DNA from: an uncultured Celeribacter sp.
GTDB lineage: Bacteria > Pseudomonadota > Alphaproteobacteria > Rhodobacterales > Rhodobacteraceae
Reading direction: 5' to 3'
Length of the DNA: 64,000 nucleotides
NCBI RefSeq assembly: GCF_963676475.1
Contig: NZ_OY781106.1
Location: 3,030,709 to 3,094,708 of the forward strand
Positions 35,540 to 46,903 of the stretch are shown here, one piece after another; within the stretch, counting starts at the first letter, position 1, and each line of letters opens with the position of its first letter. Made by a program: the position numbers and the translations under genes. A model generated the notes under the pieces. The model searched no databases. It was not told the DNA's origin and saw only the letters and a program-made list of their open reading frames with translations.

Positions 35540-35842
35540 GGCGTGTTCGATACGCCTGCCTGTTGTTTTCGGCAATGCTGTTTTGAGGCGATGCGGTCAT
35601 TTTCTATGAGAAGGCCCCGGTTTTCAGGTCCTGACACCCGCTTTGTGAGGGTGTGAGCAGCGCTTTGTTTTCACTCTGCCCGGTCGCCTGCCAAGGCGAC
35701 ACGGACCAGCCCCGGTCCTTTTGACGGCCACAGGAAATTTCGGTTTTTTTGCCGGGGATTATCAATCATGAGTGGATGCATATTGCCTCATAAACAACCA
35801 TTGATAGAAAGATAAAATTGTCTTTATATCGCCTCACTTTAA

Positions 35843-37034
35843 TTGGGAGATTTAATGATGACCACGATGATTAGTGCGGCCCTTACCTCTGGTTCGGATA
35901 CATCCTCTGAAATCACAGACGCACATTTTCAGACTGTCCTTGTCGGAAAATATGCATTCCAGGACGATAATATTGATCGTCTGACGCAGGGGTCCGAGAT
36001 GGACGGCGCAATGGACCAGCTGGATATTTCCTCCGTCGATTCCCCGGAGGAACCGAGGCCTGGGATGGCAGTTTTGACTTCCGTGACCCAGACCATGTCG
36101 CGCAGCTTCACGAGGTCATTGACTACTGTGCGACGCAGAATGTCGGGCTGCAATTTACAGTGAATGTCCGCGAATTTCTGACCGCCGGCACGTTTCAAAG
36201 CGGTGGGGAAGGCACGCGTACCTTTTCGATGTCAGCCGAGGACGAAGCGGCTCTGCGCACGTTTCTTCAGGACGATCTTCTGCGATACGCCGCTGACAGG
36301 GGGGGGGCTCGGTTGAAAACATCAAGCTGGGCAATGAGCCTCTCGCTGGCAGTGATATGGATGGGGACAATGATGCCGGTGACTCCAATCCGGCCGATGA
36401 CGATTTGAGAATCGGTTTGGATGAATATGGCAATGCAGCCAGTGAACTTGCGATTATCGTGGGGGAAACCATCGAAGCGTTTGAAACCTCGGCTGGCAAT
36501 GTCGCCTACACCACCACGTCAAATTACACCTCGCCCGATGTGGTTCTGGAATTGCCGAACTGGAGCGGCGGCGTGGATCAGTTGCTCAGCGAGTTTAACC
36601 CCGATGCTGCACAATACATCACGGCCATGGACGCGCATGCGGCGCATTGGACCTTGGAAGCGTCGTAGGATGAGCTTTTGGGGACGGGTGCGGTCGACGG
36701 ATGGCGTGATGATGCCCCGGTGTCTGAACATATGGCTGCTGTGATTGACTATATGAATCAGGAATGGGCGTCGATGAAAGGGGATCAGGATGCCTCTCTC
36801 ACCTACCTCAATGAGGCCTGGGCTGTTGACGAGACAGGGGCACAAGGTCTGGGACAGGCCTTGCTCACGTTCTACGCGATGTCACTCGCCGGATTGGATT
36901 CGGCAACGGTCTGGACGGCGCTCTCCTATGGTGGTGGCGGCTATCAGACGACATCCGCGTTCTATGTCGAAACGCGGGACAGAATACAGCCCGTTGGTGT
37001 GCTGTATGAGCAGATGGCAACCCATCTGAAGGGA
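35843..37034 (+). pseudogene. Disrupted secreted glycoside-hydrolase-like gene
   Basis: Joining three frames gives a continuous protein. The N-terminal part lies in the first frame to about 36040, then FPGGTEAWDGSFDFRDPDHV through LTAGTFQSGGEG in a second. A shift in a nine-G run (36299-36307) leads to ENIKLGNEPLAGSDMDGDND. A TAG at 36666-36668 interrupts WTLEAS*DELLGTG, and the reading continues to ALSYGGGGYQTTSAFYVE before being cut by a transposase fragment. GNEP resembles the acid/base motif of clan GH-A hydrolases. The missing C-terminus probably held RTX repeats, as in the neighbours. GH identity is tentative. Confidence 0.7.
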
Positions 37035-37238
37035 TCGCACAGACCCACGCGAAAGCGCGAGAAAATCCAGGGCCGATTCAAATCGGCAAGGCAGGCGCAA
37101 AGGTTCCTCTGCGCCCACGATGAGGCCGCCAACCTGTTCCACCCTCGCCGCCACAAGATGACTGCCTCCAGATACCGTCAGAGCCTCGCCGCCGCGTTCG
37201 AGCGCTGGAACGACTGTGCGAAAAGCATAGCCGCGTGA
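37035..37238 (+). mobile_element. C-terminal remnant of an IS6-family transposase
   Basis: Sixty-seven codons read SHRPTRKREKIQGRFKSARQ, then AQRFLCAHDEAANLF and a short helical tail to a TGA. This matches the end of IS6-family DDE transposases (the S-H-x-P-T-R-x-R-E box with the third catalytic Glu, followed by RFKSA..AQRF). The fragment fuses in frame to the disrupted hydrolase at its left edge. No left end, DDE aspartates or clear terminal inverted repeat were found, so it is an immobile scar. Confidence 0.82.
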
Positions 37239-37296
37239 CAGAAGGTAGCGCACCCCCACTTTCGATCCCGGGAAACAAATTGACGATCCCTGGCCG

Positions 37297-38805
37297 TCAG
37301 CTCTCCGTTTCAACCGCATCCGTGGAGCGACGGCGCAGCACCTGTACCACGGCCATCACGATGAGTGCGCCTGCGGCGAGGATAAAGGCCGCGGCGATCG
37401 GGCGTTGCAGGAAGACCATCGGATCGCCCCGTCCAATCAGAAGGGCGCGCCGCAGGTTGGTTTCGATGAGAGGCCCCAAAACGAACCCCAGTAGCAACAG
37501 CGCCGGGTTGAACCGTGCCAGCGACAGCGCGTAGCCGATGACACCGATCAGGGCGACGGCGAAGATGTCAAAGCTTGATCCTCGCACCGAATAGACGCCG
37601 AGGCTGACAAAGATCAGGATGGCGGGGTAGAGCCAGCGAAACGGGATGCGCAGCATCGACACCCAGATGCCAATCAGGGGCAGATTGAGCACCAACAGCA
37701 ACAGGTTGCCGATGCCGAAGCTCGCGATCAGGCCCCAAAACATGTCGGGGCGCGCGTCGAGCATCAAGGGGCCGGGCTGTACGCCGTGAATGACCAAGGC
37801 GCCCAGCATAAGTGCCATGATCGGATCGCCTGGAATGCCGAGCGAGAGCGTGGGGACGAAGGCGCTGATCGCGGCGGCGTTATTGGCCGCCTCGGGCCCT
37901 GCGATGCCTTCGATCGCGCCCTTGCCGAATTGCTCTGAGCGGCGCGAGATGCGGCGCTCCGTGGCATAGGCGAGGAAAGACGAGATCGTCGATCCGGTGC
38001 CGGGGAGCGCGCCGAAAAAACTGCCGAGACTGGCGCCGCGCAGGGCCGGGAAGGGGATACGGCGCAGCTCCGACCGGCTGGGCAGAAGATCGCGCAATGC
38101 GACGCGCGGCGGCACGCCGGTGCGTTCGGCGACACGAATGTTGGAGATCACCTCCGCCACGCCAAACAGGCCCATCGCCAGCGCCACGAGGTTGATGCCG
38201 TCCATCAGCTCGGTCTGGCCAAAGATAAAACGCTGTTCGCCGGAATTCACATCGGTCCCGACGCAGCCGAGGATCAGCCCCAGCACGACCATTGCCATGC
38301 TTTTCGCCGGGTGTTTCGCACCGACCGTCGAGGCGGCAACAAGGCCAAGGATCATCATCGCGGCATATTCGGCGGCGCCAAAGGCAATCGCCGCCTGAGC
38401 CAAAGCGCCCGACAGCAGGATCAGCACGAGAATCCCGATCATGGAGCCTGCAAAGCTCGAGATCATCGAGGTGAACAGGGCCACACCAGCGCGCCCCTTC
38501 TGGGCCAGCGGATAGCCGTCGAGCGTGGTGATTGCGGACTGCGGCGTGCCGGGCAGACGCAGAAGGATGGAAGCGACAGCCCCGCCATATTGCGAGCCGT
38601 AATAGACGCCAGCCAGCATCACCAGAGCCGCCTCGGGAGACAGGTAATAGGTGATCGGCAGCAACAGCGAAATCGTGGCCATCGCCCCGATGCCGGGCAA
38701 AACGCCGACGAAGGTGCCCAAAAGCACGCCGAGCACACAATAGATCAACACGCCGGGCTGTGTCGCGACGCTCAGCCCGTGCAGAAATCCGTCCCACCCA
38801 TTCAT
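37297..38805 (-). CDS. tctA: Tripartite tricarboxylate transporter, large membrane subunit
   Basis: A 502-residue protein with about 11-12 hydrophobic segments and TctA hallmarks: GTFVGVLPGIGAMATISLLL near the N-terminus, YYGSQYGGAVASILLRLPGT and GALPGTGSTISSFLAYATER. It works with TctB and the periplasmic TctC to import a carboxylate using the ion gradient. It is the last gene of a tctC-tctB-tctA set on the minus strand. Confidence 0.93.
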   Translation of the reverse strand: MNGWDGFLHGLSVATQPGVLIYCVLGVLLGTFVGVLPGIGAMATISLLLPITYYLSPEAALVMLAGVYYGSQYGGAVASILLRLPGTPQSAITTLDGYPLAQKGRAGVALFTSMISSFAGSMIGILVLILLSGALAQAAIAFGAAEYAAMMILGLVAASTVGAKHPAKSMAMVVLGLILGCVGTDVNSGEQRFIFGQTELMDGINLVALAMGLFGVAEVISNIRVAERTGVPPRVALRDLLPSRSELRRIPFPALRGASLGSFFGALPGTGSTISSFLAYATERRISRRSEQFGKGAIEGIAGPEAANNAAAISAFVPTLSLGIPGDPIMALMLGALVIHGVQPGPLMLDARPDMFWGLIASFGIGNLLLLVLNLPLIGIWVSMLRIPFRWLYPAILIFVSLGVYSVRGSSFDIFAVALIGVIGYALSLARFNPALLLLGFVLGPLIETNLRRALLIGRGDPMVFLQRPIAAAFILAAGALIVMAVVQVLRRRSTDAVETES

Positions 38806-38818
38806 CGTCTTACGCCTC

Positions 38819-39262
38819 TCATCGTCCCGGCCAGAGCGGAACGGTCATTTTCAATCCGAAGGAAAACACCGCGACCGACAGCGCGGTGACCACGAGGGCC
38901 AACACGATGCGCCAGCCGATCCGCCGATCCGGGGCCGCGAGCGATGCGATTAGCACGCTGGTCAATGTCACCAGAACAAGCCCCAAGCGGTCGAGACCGG
39001 CGGCAAAGATCAGGATCGCCGCCAGCACGGCGAGGCACTCTTTCCACGCGATGTGTATTGCCTCACCCTGTCGGGCAAGGGCAGGAAGCGCGACCATCCC
39101 CCCTAGAAGCGCCAAGGTTGCGCCAAGGACGGCCGGGAAGAACCCGGGCCCCATCCGGCGCAGTGAGCCAATCTCGTAGTGCGTCAGCGTGTAGAAGACG
39201 ACGAAGAGGCCGATGGCGGCCAGAAGGACGCCACCAACGAGATCAGGAATGTCGCGCTTCAT
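38819..39262 (-). CDS. tctB: Tripartite tricarboxylate transporter, small membrane subunit
   Basis: A 147-residue membrane protein with four hydrophobic stretches, matching TctB (LVGGVLLAAIGLFVVFYTLT, MGPGFFPAVLGATLALLG). It starts 3 bp after the tctC stop and ends 13 bp before tctA. TctB proteins are poorly conserved; the assignment rests on size, topology, the GPGFFP motif and position. Confidence 0.88.
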   Translation of the reverse strand: MKRDIPDLVGGVLLAAIGLFVVFYTLTHYEIGSLRRMGPGFFPAVLGATLALLGGMVALPALARQGEAIHIAWKECLAVLAAILIFAAGLDRLGLVLVTLTSVLIASLAAPDRRIGWRIVLALVVTALSVAVFSFGLKMTVPLWPGR

Positions 39263-39265
39263 CGG

Positions 39266-40246
39266 TTACTCTTTCGCGTCGATCCGGTCGAGCACGGCAC
39301 CCCAGACCTTGGTGTCTTCTGCGATACGCTGTTGCAATTCTTCGGCGGAGCCGCCGGCCGCTTGCCACCCCATGTCGAGCAACCGCTTTTGCACAGCCTC
39401 ACCCGCAAGGATGGCGTTGATATGGGTGCTCAGCGTGTCGACAATCGCCTCCTCCGTTCCGGCGGGCGCAATGAAGGCGTTCCATAGCTCGGCGCGGAAA
39501 TCATCGGGCAACCCGGCCTGACCGGCCATGACCGGCACGCCGGGGGCCTGTGCGAAAGGCGTCTCGGAGGTGATGCCGAGGATTTTCACTTTGCCCGCCT
39601 CGACATACTGCATGGCCGCAGAAGGGGCCATGAAGCCGCAATCAATTTCATGACCAATGATCGCGGTCGTCACTTCGGCATAGGAGGTGAAGGGGATATG
39701 GAGCATCTCCACACCGGCACGGTCAGAGAACAGTTCGGCTGTCAGATGCGCGCCCGAGCCTTTGCCGACGGATCCATAGGCGAGGGCTTCGGGTTCTTTA
39801 CCAGCGGCTTGGACAAAATCCGCGAGGTCTTCGGCGGGGAAATCGGCGGCGACGACAAGCACCAGCGGCGAGGTCGCGATCAGCGTCACCGGAACAATAT
39901 CCTCAGCGACGTCATAGCCGAGGCTCGGCGTCAGGCGCGGCGCCGTGGTGAGCGGTCCGTTGATGGTGGTGGCAAAGGTGTTCTTTTGATCCTGAGCGTT
40001 CAGCATCTGCTGAATGCCGATCACGCCACCGGCGCCGGGTTTGTTTTCGATCACGATCGGCTGACCTAGTTTTTCGGCCAGCGGCTCGGTCACGATGCGC
40101 GCCAGAAGGTCGGGCGAGGAGCCTGCGGGGAAGCCCACATAGACATGCTGAGGCTGGCTCGGCCAGGTGGCGTCCTGGGCCAGAGCGGGTTTGCAAAGCG
40201 TCATGGCGGCGGCACCCAAAAGGGCCGCGCGGCGCGAAATGATCAT
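39266..40246 (-). CDS. tctC: TctC/Bug-type periplasmic substrate-binding receptor
   Basis: A 326-residue receptor with a twin-Arg-like/Sec start (MIISRRAALLGAAAMTLCKP, cleavage probably after ALA). VGFPAGSSPDLLARIVTEPL and VIENKPGAGGVIGIQQML are diagnostic for the Bug/TctC family. It captures a dicarboxylate, tricarboxylate or related acid; the identity is open. ATG 40246 has GGGAGG about 8 nt upstream. The 132-bp gap after the dehydrogenase gene likely contains its promoter. Confidence 0.92.
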   Translation of the reverse strand: MIISRRAALLGAAAMTLCKPALAQDATWPSQPQHVYVGFPAGSSPDLLARIVTEPLAEKLGQPIVIENKPGAGGVIGIQQMLNAQDQKNTFATTINGPLTTAPRLTPSLGYDVAEDIVPVTLIATSPLVLVVAADFPAEDLADFVQAAGKEPEALAYGSVGKGSGAHLTAELFSDRAGVEMLHIPFTSYAEVTTAIIGHEIDCGFMAPSAAMQYVEAGKVKILGITSETPFAQAPGVPVMAGQAGLPDDFRAELWNAFIAPAGTEEAIVDTLSTHINAILAGEAVQKRLLDMGWQAAGGSAEELQQRIAEDTKVWGAVLDRIDAKE

Positions 40247-40378
40247 GGTAGAGCCTCCCGAGGTCATATGTGGCGTAACAGCCGTAAATCGCGCGCAAGA
40301 TTGCGGAAAGCGCGGGATTTGGCAAGGCGTCGTTAGAATTTACTTTCGCGGCAGTGGCGTACGCTTTTGCGTCTCAGA

Positions 40379-41535
40379 TCAGGCGGAAAGCTTTAGAATT
40401 TTCTGCACCTCGGCGAGACTGAGCTGCACAGGGTTGGCCTGTGTGGAGGAGGCCGAGAGGGCATGTCGCGCCGTTTCCTCCCAAAGCGGCGGGCCGCAGT
40501 GCAGGGCATCCAGAGAGGCCAGCCCATGCCTGTCAATGAAAGCGCGCAGGGGCAGTCCAAGCCCGTCTTGCACCCATCGTTCGATCTCTTCGCAGCGAGC
40601 GGTGGGCTTGCCTGCCTGTGTCAGCGCGGCATGATTGACCGTCAGTGCAGCAGGAAGCAGACGCCCGCAGATCGCGCCATGGGCGCCCCCGCGACTGCCG
40701 ATGACGGCGGCGAGGCCATGCACAATCCCAAGCCCGGAATTGGCCAGCGCCAGACCGCTCAGATAGCTGGCTTTGGCCAAAGTGTCGCGCGCGGTTTCAT
40801 CCTCATGTGTCATGAGTGTCTGAAGCGCTGCGGTCGCAGGCCCGATCATGCCGCGGGCGAGGGCATCGGTGACCGGATTGGCGCGGTTCGACAGGTAGCT
40901 CTCGATCAATTGTGTCAGCGCATCCAACCCGGTCGACAGGGTCAGGGATTTGGGCAGACCATCGGTCAGGGACGCATCGACCACCGCAAGGTCCGGCACG
41001 AGACGTGGATCGCGCAGGCTGATCTTGAGCCCTTGTTCCGGTACACCGATCACCGCGTTGCGTGTGGCCTCTGCGCCGGTGCCTGCGGTGGTCGGGATCG
41101 CGACGAAGGGCAGGGGGGCATTGAGTTTGGGCGCGGGATCGGGCCCGAGACCGAGATGATCCAAGACATCGCCCTCGGAGACACACAGCCCCGACACCGC
41201 CTTGCCCAGATCAATCACCGCACCGCCGCCAATGGCGACGATACAATCGGCGGCGGACGCACGGGCGCGGGCCACCGCGTCGCGCACCTGATTGACGGTC
41301 GGCTCGCCTCGGGCGGTAAGGGATGTGACCTGTGCCCCAAGAGTGTCGAGTTCTTCGATCAGCACATCGGCCCAGGGGACCGAGGCGCTGCGCAAGATGA
41401 GGACCTTTTGCCCCCTCTCGCGCACCAAAGCTGCGACCTGATCCTTTGCGCCACGTCCGATCAGACAGCGTGCGGGCGCGGTAAAGGCGAGATCCGCGAC
41501 CGGATTGGACGCGAGGTTGTCGGCGTAACCCGGCA

Positions 41536-41536
<1 letters not shown>
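40379..41536 (-). CDS. Iron-type (group III) alcohol dehydrogenase
   Basis: A 385-residue Fe-ADH-family protein: NAD(P) motif GGGAVID (103-109), AIPTTAGTGAEATRNAV and the metal region. The usual ligand set D-x3-H and two later His is altered: D205 is kept, the next ligand is Q209 (GLDALTQLIESY), H273 and H286 are kept, and the catalytic-region His after VHG is A277. The Q form is known from some subfamilies. The ATG overlaps the glpK stop (TGATG), so it is co-translated with glycerol kinase. Glycerol, 1,3-propanediol or another alcohol or aldehyde are possible substrates. Maleylacetate reductase is a less likely alternative. Confidence 0.82.
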
Positions 41537-43020
<1,484 letters not shown>

Positions 43021-43095
43021 ATGCATCTCCTTGGTGGTCTCTGCTCGGTCCAAGGCTATGCCACCAGCGCTGGACGGAAAAGAGGGGGTAAAAGA

Positions 43096-43112
43096 GGGCG
43101 GTGATCCCGCCC
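43096..43112 (-). terminator. Hairpin between glpV and glpK
   Basis: Arms GGGCGG and CCGCCC with a five-base loop; read on the minus strand it is followed by TCTTTT and a second U-rich stretch. It could reduce readthrough into glpK, or protect the abundant glpV message. It may act as a partial terminator since glpK has no obvious promoter of its own. Confidence 0.6.
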
Positions 43113-43123
43113 CCTTTCTAAAC

Positions 43124-44830
43124 TTACTGCCAGGAGGCGACGAGTTCGTCGTAGGAGACGGTTTGCGGCTCCTCGCGTTCGTTCTCGATGGCCGGTTTCG
43201 GCGCGCCTTCCATGGCGAGCCATTCGGCGGCGTCTTTCTCGTCGTTCATGACCGGACCAAGATCGCCTTGGATGCCTGCACGTTCGAGACGCTCCATCAC
43301 GCGCTCCATGTCAGAGCAGAGGCTGTCGAGCGCGTCTTGCGCGGATTTCGCGCCGGACATCGCGTCGCCGATGTTCTGCCACCAGAGCTGGGCGAGCTTC
43401 GGGTAATCCGGAACGTTGGTGCCGGTGGGCGACCAGCGCACGCGGTCGGGCGAGCGGTAGAACTCGACGAGACCGCCAAGTTTCGGCGCACGATCGGAGA
43501 AGCTCTCATGCTGGATGGAGGATTCGCGGGTGAAGGTCAGGCCGACATGGGATTTCTTCACATCGACGGTCTTGGAGCCCACGAATTGTGCGTAGAGCCA
43601 CGCGGCTTTGGCGCGATCATCCGGCGTGGATTTCATCAGCGTCCAGGAGCCCACGTCCTGATAGCCGACCTTCATGCCGTCTTCCCAGTAGACGCCATGC
43701 GGGCTGGGGGCGAGACGCCATTTCGGGGTGCCATCCTCGTTCATCACCGCCGGGCTGTCGACCAGAGGCGCGACGAAGGTGGTGTACATGAACATCTGTT
43801 GCGCGATGTTGCCCTGACCCGGAACCGGACCGGCCTCCGAGAAGGTCATGCCCATGGCGGAGGGCGGCGAGTATTTGTTCAGCCAGTCGATGGCTTTCTC
43901 CACCGCATAGACCGCCGCCGGAGAGTTCGCCGCGCCGCCGCGGGCCATACAGGCGCCGACAGGTTGCGAGTTCTCGTTCACGCGGATGCCCCATTCATCG
44001 ACCGGAAGGCCGTTGGGTTCGCCTTTGTCGCCCATCCCGGCCATGGACATCCATGCGTCGGTGTAGCGCCAGCCCAAGGACGGGTCTTTCTTGCCGTAGT
44101 CCATCGAGCCATAGACCTCGACACCGTCGATATTGCGACCGGTGAAGAATTCGGCGATGTCCTCATAGGCCGCCCAGTTGACCGGCACACCGAGATCGTA
44201 GCCGTATTTCTCTTTGAACTCGGCCATGATTGCGGGATCCGTGAACCAATCGTAGCGGAACCAGTAAAGGTTCGCGAATTGCTGGTCGGGCAGCTGATAG
44301 AGCTTGCCATCGGGCGCGGTGGTGAACTGGGTGCCGATGTAGTCGTCGAGATCGAGACCGGGGTTGGTCACATCCGCGCCTTCGTTTGCCATGAAGTCGG
44401 TGAGGTTGCGCACCTGTTGATAGCGCCAGTGGGTGCCGATCAGGTCGCTGTCGTTGACATAGGCGTCATAGATGTTTTCGCCCGACTGCATCTGAGTTTG
44501 CAGTTTCTCGACCACATCGCCTTCGCCGATCAGGTCGTGGGTGATTTTGATGCCGGTGATGGCCTCGAACGCGGGGGCGAGCACCTGAGATTCATATTCA
44601 TGCGTGGTGATGGTCTCGGAGACCACTTTGATCTCCATGCCCGCAAAGGGCTGGGCAGCGTCGATGAACCACTGCATTTCGGCTTCTTGATCGGCGCGGG
44701 ACAGCGCCGACTGATCTCCGATTTCCGCATCGAGGAACGCCTTGGCCGCATCCATATCGGCGAAAGCGGGCACCGACAAAAGGCCGAGGCCTAACGCCAG
44801 TGCGGTGGTTGTCTTGAGACGATGGTTCAT
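43124..44830 (-). CDS. glpV: Glycerol ABC transporter, substrate-binding protein
   Basis: A 568-residue periplasmic binding protein, unusually long as is normal for GlpV. The Sec signal peptide (TTTALALGLGLLSVPAFA, cut before DMDAA) is followed by a type-I/II binding fold with WFRYDWFTDPAIMAEFKEKY. It belongs to the glpSTPQUV glycerol importer characterised in Rhizobium leguminosarum. It lies 56 bp after glpU. This set imports glycerol itself rather than glycerol-3-phosphate, which fits the adjacent glycerol kinase. Confidence 0.92.
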   Translation of the reverse strand: MNHRLKTTTALALGLGLLSVPAFADMDAAKAFLDAEIGDQSALSRADQEAEMQWFIDAAQPFAGMEIKVVSETITTHEYESQVLAPAFEAITGIKITHDLIGEGDVVEKLQTQMQSGENIYDAYVNDSDLIGTHWRYQQVRNLTDFMANEGADVTNPGLDLDDYIGTQFTTAPDGKLYQLPDQQFANLYWFRYDWFTDPAIMAEFKEKYGYDLGVPVNWAAYEDIAEFFTGRNIDGVEVYGSMDYGKKDPSLGWRYTDAWMSMAGMGDKGEPNGLPVDEWGIRVNENSQPVGACMARGGAANSPAAVYAVEKAIDWLNKYSPPSAMGMTFSEAGPVPGQGNIAQQMFMYTTFVAPLVDSPAVMNEDGTPKWRLAPSPHGVYWEDGMKVGYQDVGSWTLMKSTPDDRAKAAWLYAQFVGSKTVDVKKSHVGLTFTRESSIQHESFSDRAPKLGGLVEFYRSPDRVRWSPTGTNVPDYPKLAQLWWQNIGDAMSGAKSAQDALDSLCSDMERVMERLERAGIQGDLGPVMNDEKDAAEWLAMEGAPKPAIENEREEPQTVSYDELVASWQ

Positions 44831-44886
44831 TGGTTTCCTCCCTATGTGAACCTATATTTTAGGTGTCGATCCGCCGCGGGGCCTCC

Positions 44887-45159
44887 TCAGACCCAGCGAA
44901 AGACGATGGCTGCAAAGATCAGGCAAACGACAAGCGCGAGCGCTTGGTTGGCGCCGATCAGACCCAGCCATGCAAGATTGATGAAGGCCGAGCCCAGAAG
45001 GGTGATGAACAAACGATCCCCCCGGGTGGTCTCAATGCCCAAGACGCCAACGCGCGGCGTTTCGGGAAATTTGATCGCCAGAATGGTGAAGATCACCAAA
45101 AGCGTTGCAATCGTTCCGAAAAAGGCGGCGGTCGGCCATGTCCATGCCATCCAGTCCAT
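44887..45159 (-). CDS. glpU: Small integral membrane protein of glycerol transporter
   Basis: A 90-residue protein with two to three hydrophobic helices (TAAFFGTIATLLVIFTILAI and the C-terminal ALALVVCLIFAAIVFRWV), corresponding to the DUF2160-type GlpU. In Rhizobium it is encoded in the same place between glpQ and glpV. Its exact role is not known. It lies 15 bp after glpQ. Confidence 0.88.
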   Translation of the reverse strand: MDWMAWTWPTAAFFGTIATLLVIFTILAIKFPETPRVGVLGIETTRGDRLFITLLGSAFINLAWLGLIGANQALALVVCLIFAAIVFRWV

Positions 45160-45174
45160 GTCGAATTCCTCCTC

Positions 45175-46026
45175 TTAGACCCGCCCGAGGGCAAAGCCCT
45201 TGGCGATGTAATTGCGCACAAAGTAGATCACGAGCGCGCCCGGCACGATGGTGAGCACCCCGGCGGCGGCCAGCACGCCCCAGTCGACGCCTGCCGCACC
45301 CACGGTGCGGGTCATGGTGGCGGCGATGGGTTTGGCGTCCACAGAAGTCAGCGTGCGCGAGAGCAGCAGTTCGACCCAGGAGAACATGAAGCAGAAGAAC
45401 GCAGCCACACCGATGCCCGAGGCGATGAGCGGCATGAAGATCTTCACGAAGAAGCGCCCAAAGCCGTAGCCGTCGATATAGGCGGTTTCGTCGATCTCTT
45501 TGGGCACACCGCGCATGAAGCCTTCGAGGATCCAGACGGCGAGCGGCACGTTAAAGAGACAATGCGCCAGAGCCACGGCGATATGCGTGTCAAACAGCCC
45601 GATCGAGGAATAGAGCTGAAAGAAGGGCAGGGCGAACACGGCAGGCGGCGCCATGCGGTTCGTCAAAAGCCAGAAGAACAGGTGCTTGTCGCCGAGGAAA
45701 TTGTAGCGCGAAAACGCATAGGCGGCGGGCAGCGCGACGGCGAGCGAGATCACCGTGTTCATCACCACGTAGATCATCGAGTTGACGTAGCCCATATACC
45801 ACGCCTCGTCGGTGAGGATCGTGACGTAGTTTTCAAACGTCAGGTTTTGTGGCCAAAGCGAGAAGCTGCCCAGGATTTCCGTGTTGGTCTTCAGGCTCAT
45901 GTTCAACAGCCAGTAGATCGGCAACATGAGAAACAGAAGATAGAGCGTCATCACCACGGCGCGGCCCTTTACCTTGGGGAGGCTGCGCGTGCGGGTGGCG
46001 GGTGTGAGTGCGGTTGCGTCCGTCAT
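45175..46026 (-). CDS. glpQ: Glycerol ABC transporter permease
   Basis: A 283-residue MalG-type permease with six helices. The EAA loop EGFMRGVPKEIDETAYIDGY, which contacts the ATPase, is clear at about residues 190-210. It pairs with GlpP to form the channel and starts 1 bp after the glpP stop. Confidence 0.93.
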   Translation of the reverse strand: MTDATALTPATRTRSLPKVKGRAVVMTLYLLFLMLPIYWLLNMSLKTNTEILGSFSLWPQNLTFENYVTILTDEAWYMGYVNSMIYVVMNTVISLAVALPAAYAFSRYNFLGDKHLFFWLLTNRMAPPAVFALPFFQLYSSIGLFDTHIAVALAHCLFNVPLAVWILEGFMRGVPKEIDETAYIDGYGFGRFFVKIFMPLIASGIGVAAFFCFMFSWVELLLSRTLTSVDAKPIAATMTRTVGAAGVDWGVLAAAGVLTIVPGALVIYFVRNYIAKGFALGRV

Positions 46027-46027
46027 C

Positions 46028-46903
46028 TTACATGCCCTTTTTGTCGAGGTTGACCATGACGGTGTAGAACACCCATGAAATCAACAGGATCACGAGGAAA
46101 TACATCAAAGAGAAGGCAGCAGCGGGTCCGAGATCGAACTGGCCGAGAGCCATCTTGACGAGGTCGATGGACAAAAGCGTCGTCGCATTGCCCGGACCGC
46201 CGCCCGTCACCACGAAGGGCTCGGTGTAGATCATGAAACTGTCCATGAAGCGCAGGAGAATGGCGATCATCAACACGCCCATCATCTTGGGCAGTTCGAT
46301 GAAACGGAACACCTTCCAACGGTTCGCTTGGTCAATCCGTGCGGCCTGATAATAGGCGTCGGGGATGGATTTGAGGCCGGCAAAGGCCAGAAGTGCCACA
46401 AGAGAGGTCCAGTGCCAGACATCCATCACGATGATGGTGATCCAGGCGGAGATCGTGTCCTGCGTGTAGTTGTAGTCGATGCCGAGCGCATCAAGCGTGT
46501 AGCCCAGAAGGCCAATATCAACGCGTCCGAAAATCTGCCAGATCGTGCCGACCACATTCCATGGGATCAAAAGCGGCAGCGACATGACCACGAGGCAGAA
46601 GGACGACCAAAATCCCGATTTCGGCATATTGAGCGCCACGAAAATACCGAGCGGAATTTCGATGGCAAGGATGATGCCGGAGAACATCAACTGACGTTGC
46701 AGCGCGTTCCACATGCGCTCGTCCGAAAGCATCTCCTGGAACCACTCGAGACCGGCCCAGAAGAACTGGTTGTTGCCGAAGGTGTCCTGCACGGAATAGT
46801 TCACCACGGTCATAAGCGGGATCACGGCGGAGAACGCCACAAGCACCAAGACGGGCAGCACAAGGAACCATGCTTTTTGATTGGTTGTTTTTTGTTGCAT
46901 CAT
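46028..46903 (-). CDS. glpP: Glycerol ABC transporter permease
   Basis: A 291-residue MalF-type permease with about six helices (WFLVLPVLVLVAFSAVIPLM at the N-terminus). The EAA loop is LKSIPDAYYQAARIDQANRW. ATG overlaps the glpT stop (ATGA). It belongs to the same importer as GlpQ, GlpS, GlpT, GlpU and GlpV. Confidence 0.93.
   Translation of the reverse strand: MMQQKTTNQKAWFLVLPVLVLVAFSAVIPLMTVVNYSVQDTFGNNQFFWAGLEWFQEMLSDERMWNALQRQLMFSGIILAIEIPLGIFVALNMPKSGFWSSFCLVVMSLPLLIPWNVVGTIWQIFGRVDIGLLGYTLDALGIDYNYTQDTISAWITIIVMDVWHWTSLVALLAFAGLKSIPDAYYQAARIDQANRWKVFRFIELPKMMGVLMIAILLRFMDSFMIYTEPFVVTGGGPGNATTLLSIDLVKMALGQFDLGPAAAFSLMYFLVILLISWVFYTVMVNLDKKGM

Noticed and set aside
37239..37296. A right terminal inverted repeat for the IS6 fragment
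   Set aside because: No sequence resembling IS6-family ends and no target duplication could be found in the 58 bp after the transposase stop.
43031..44794. A 587-codon open frame antisense to glpV
   Set aside because: Shadow of a GC-rich gene; glpV has a signal peptide and family match, and the antisense product has no recognisable motif.
44863..46053. A 396-residue frame antisense to glpU and glpQ
   Set aside because: Highly charged shadow frame across two well-supported transporter genes.
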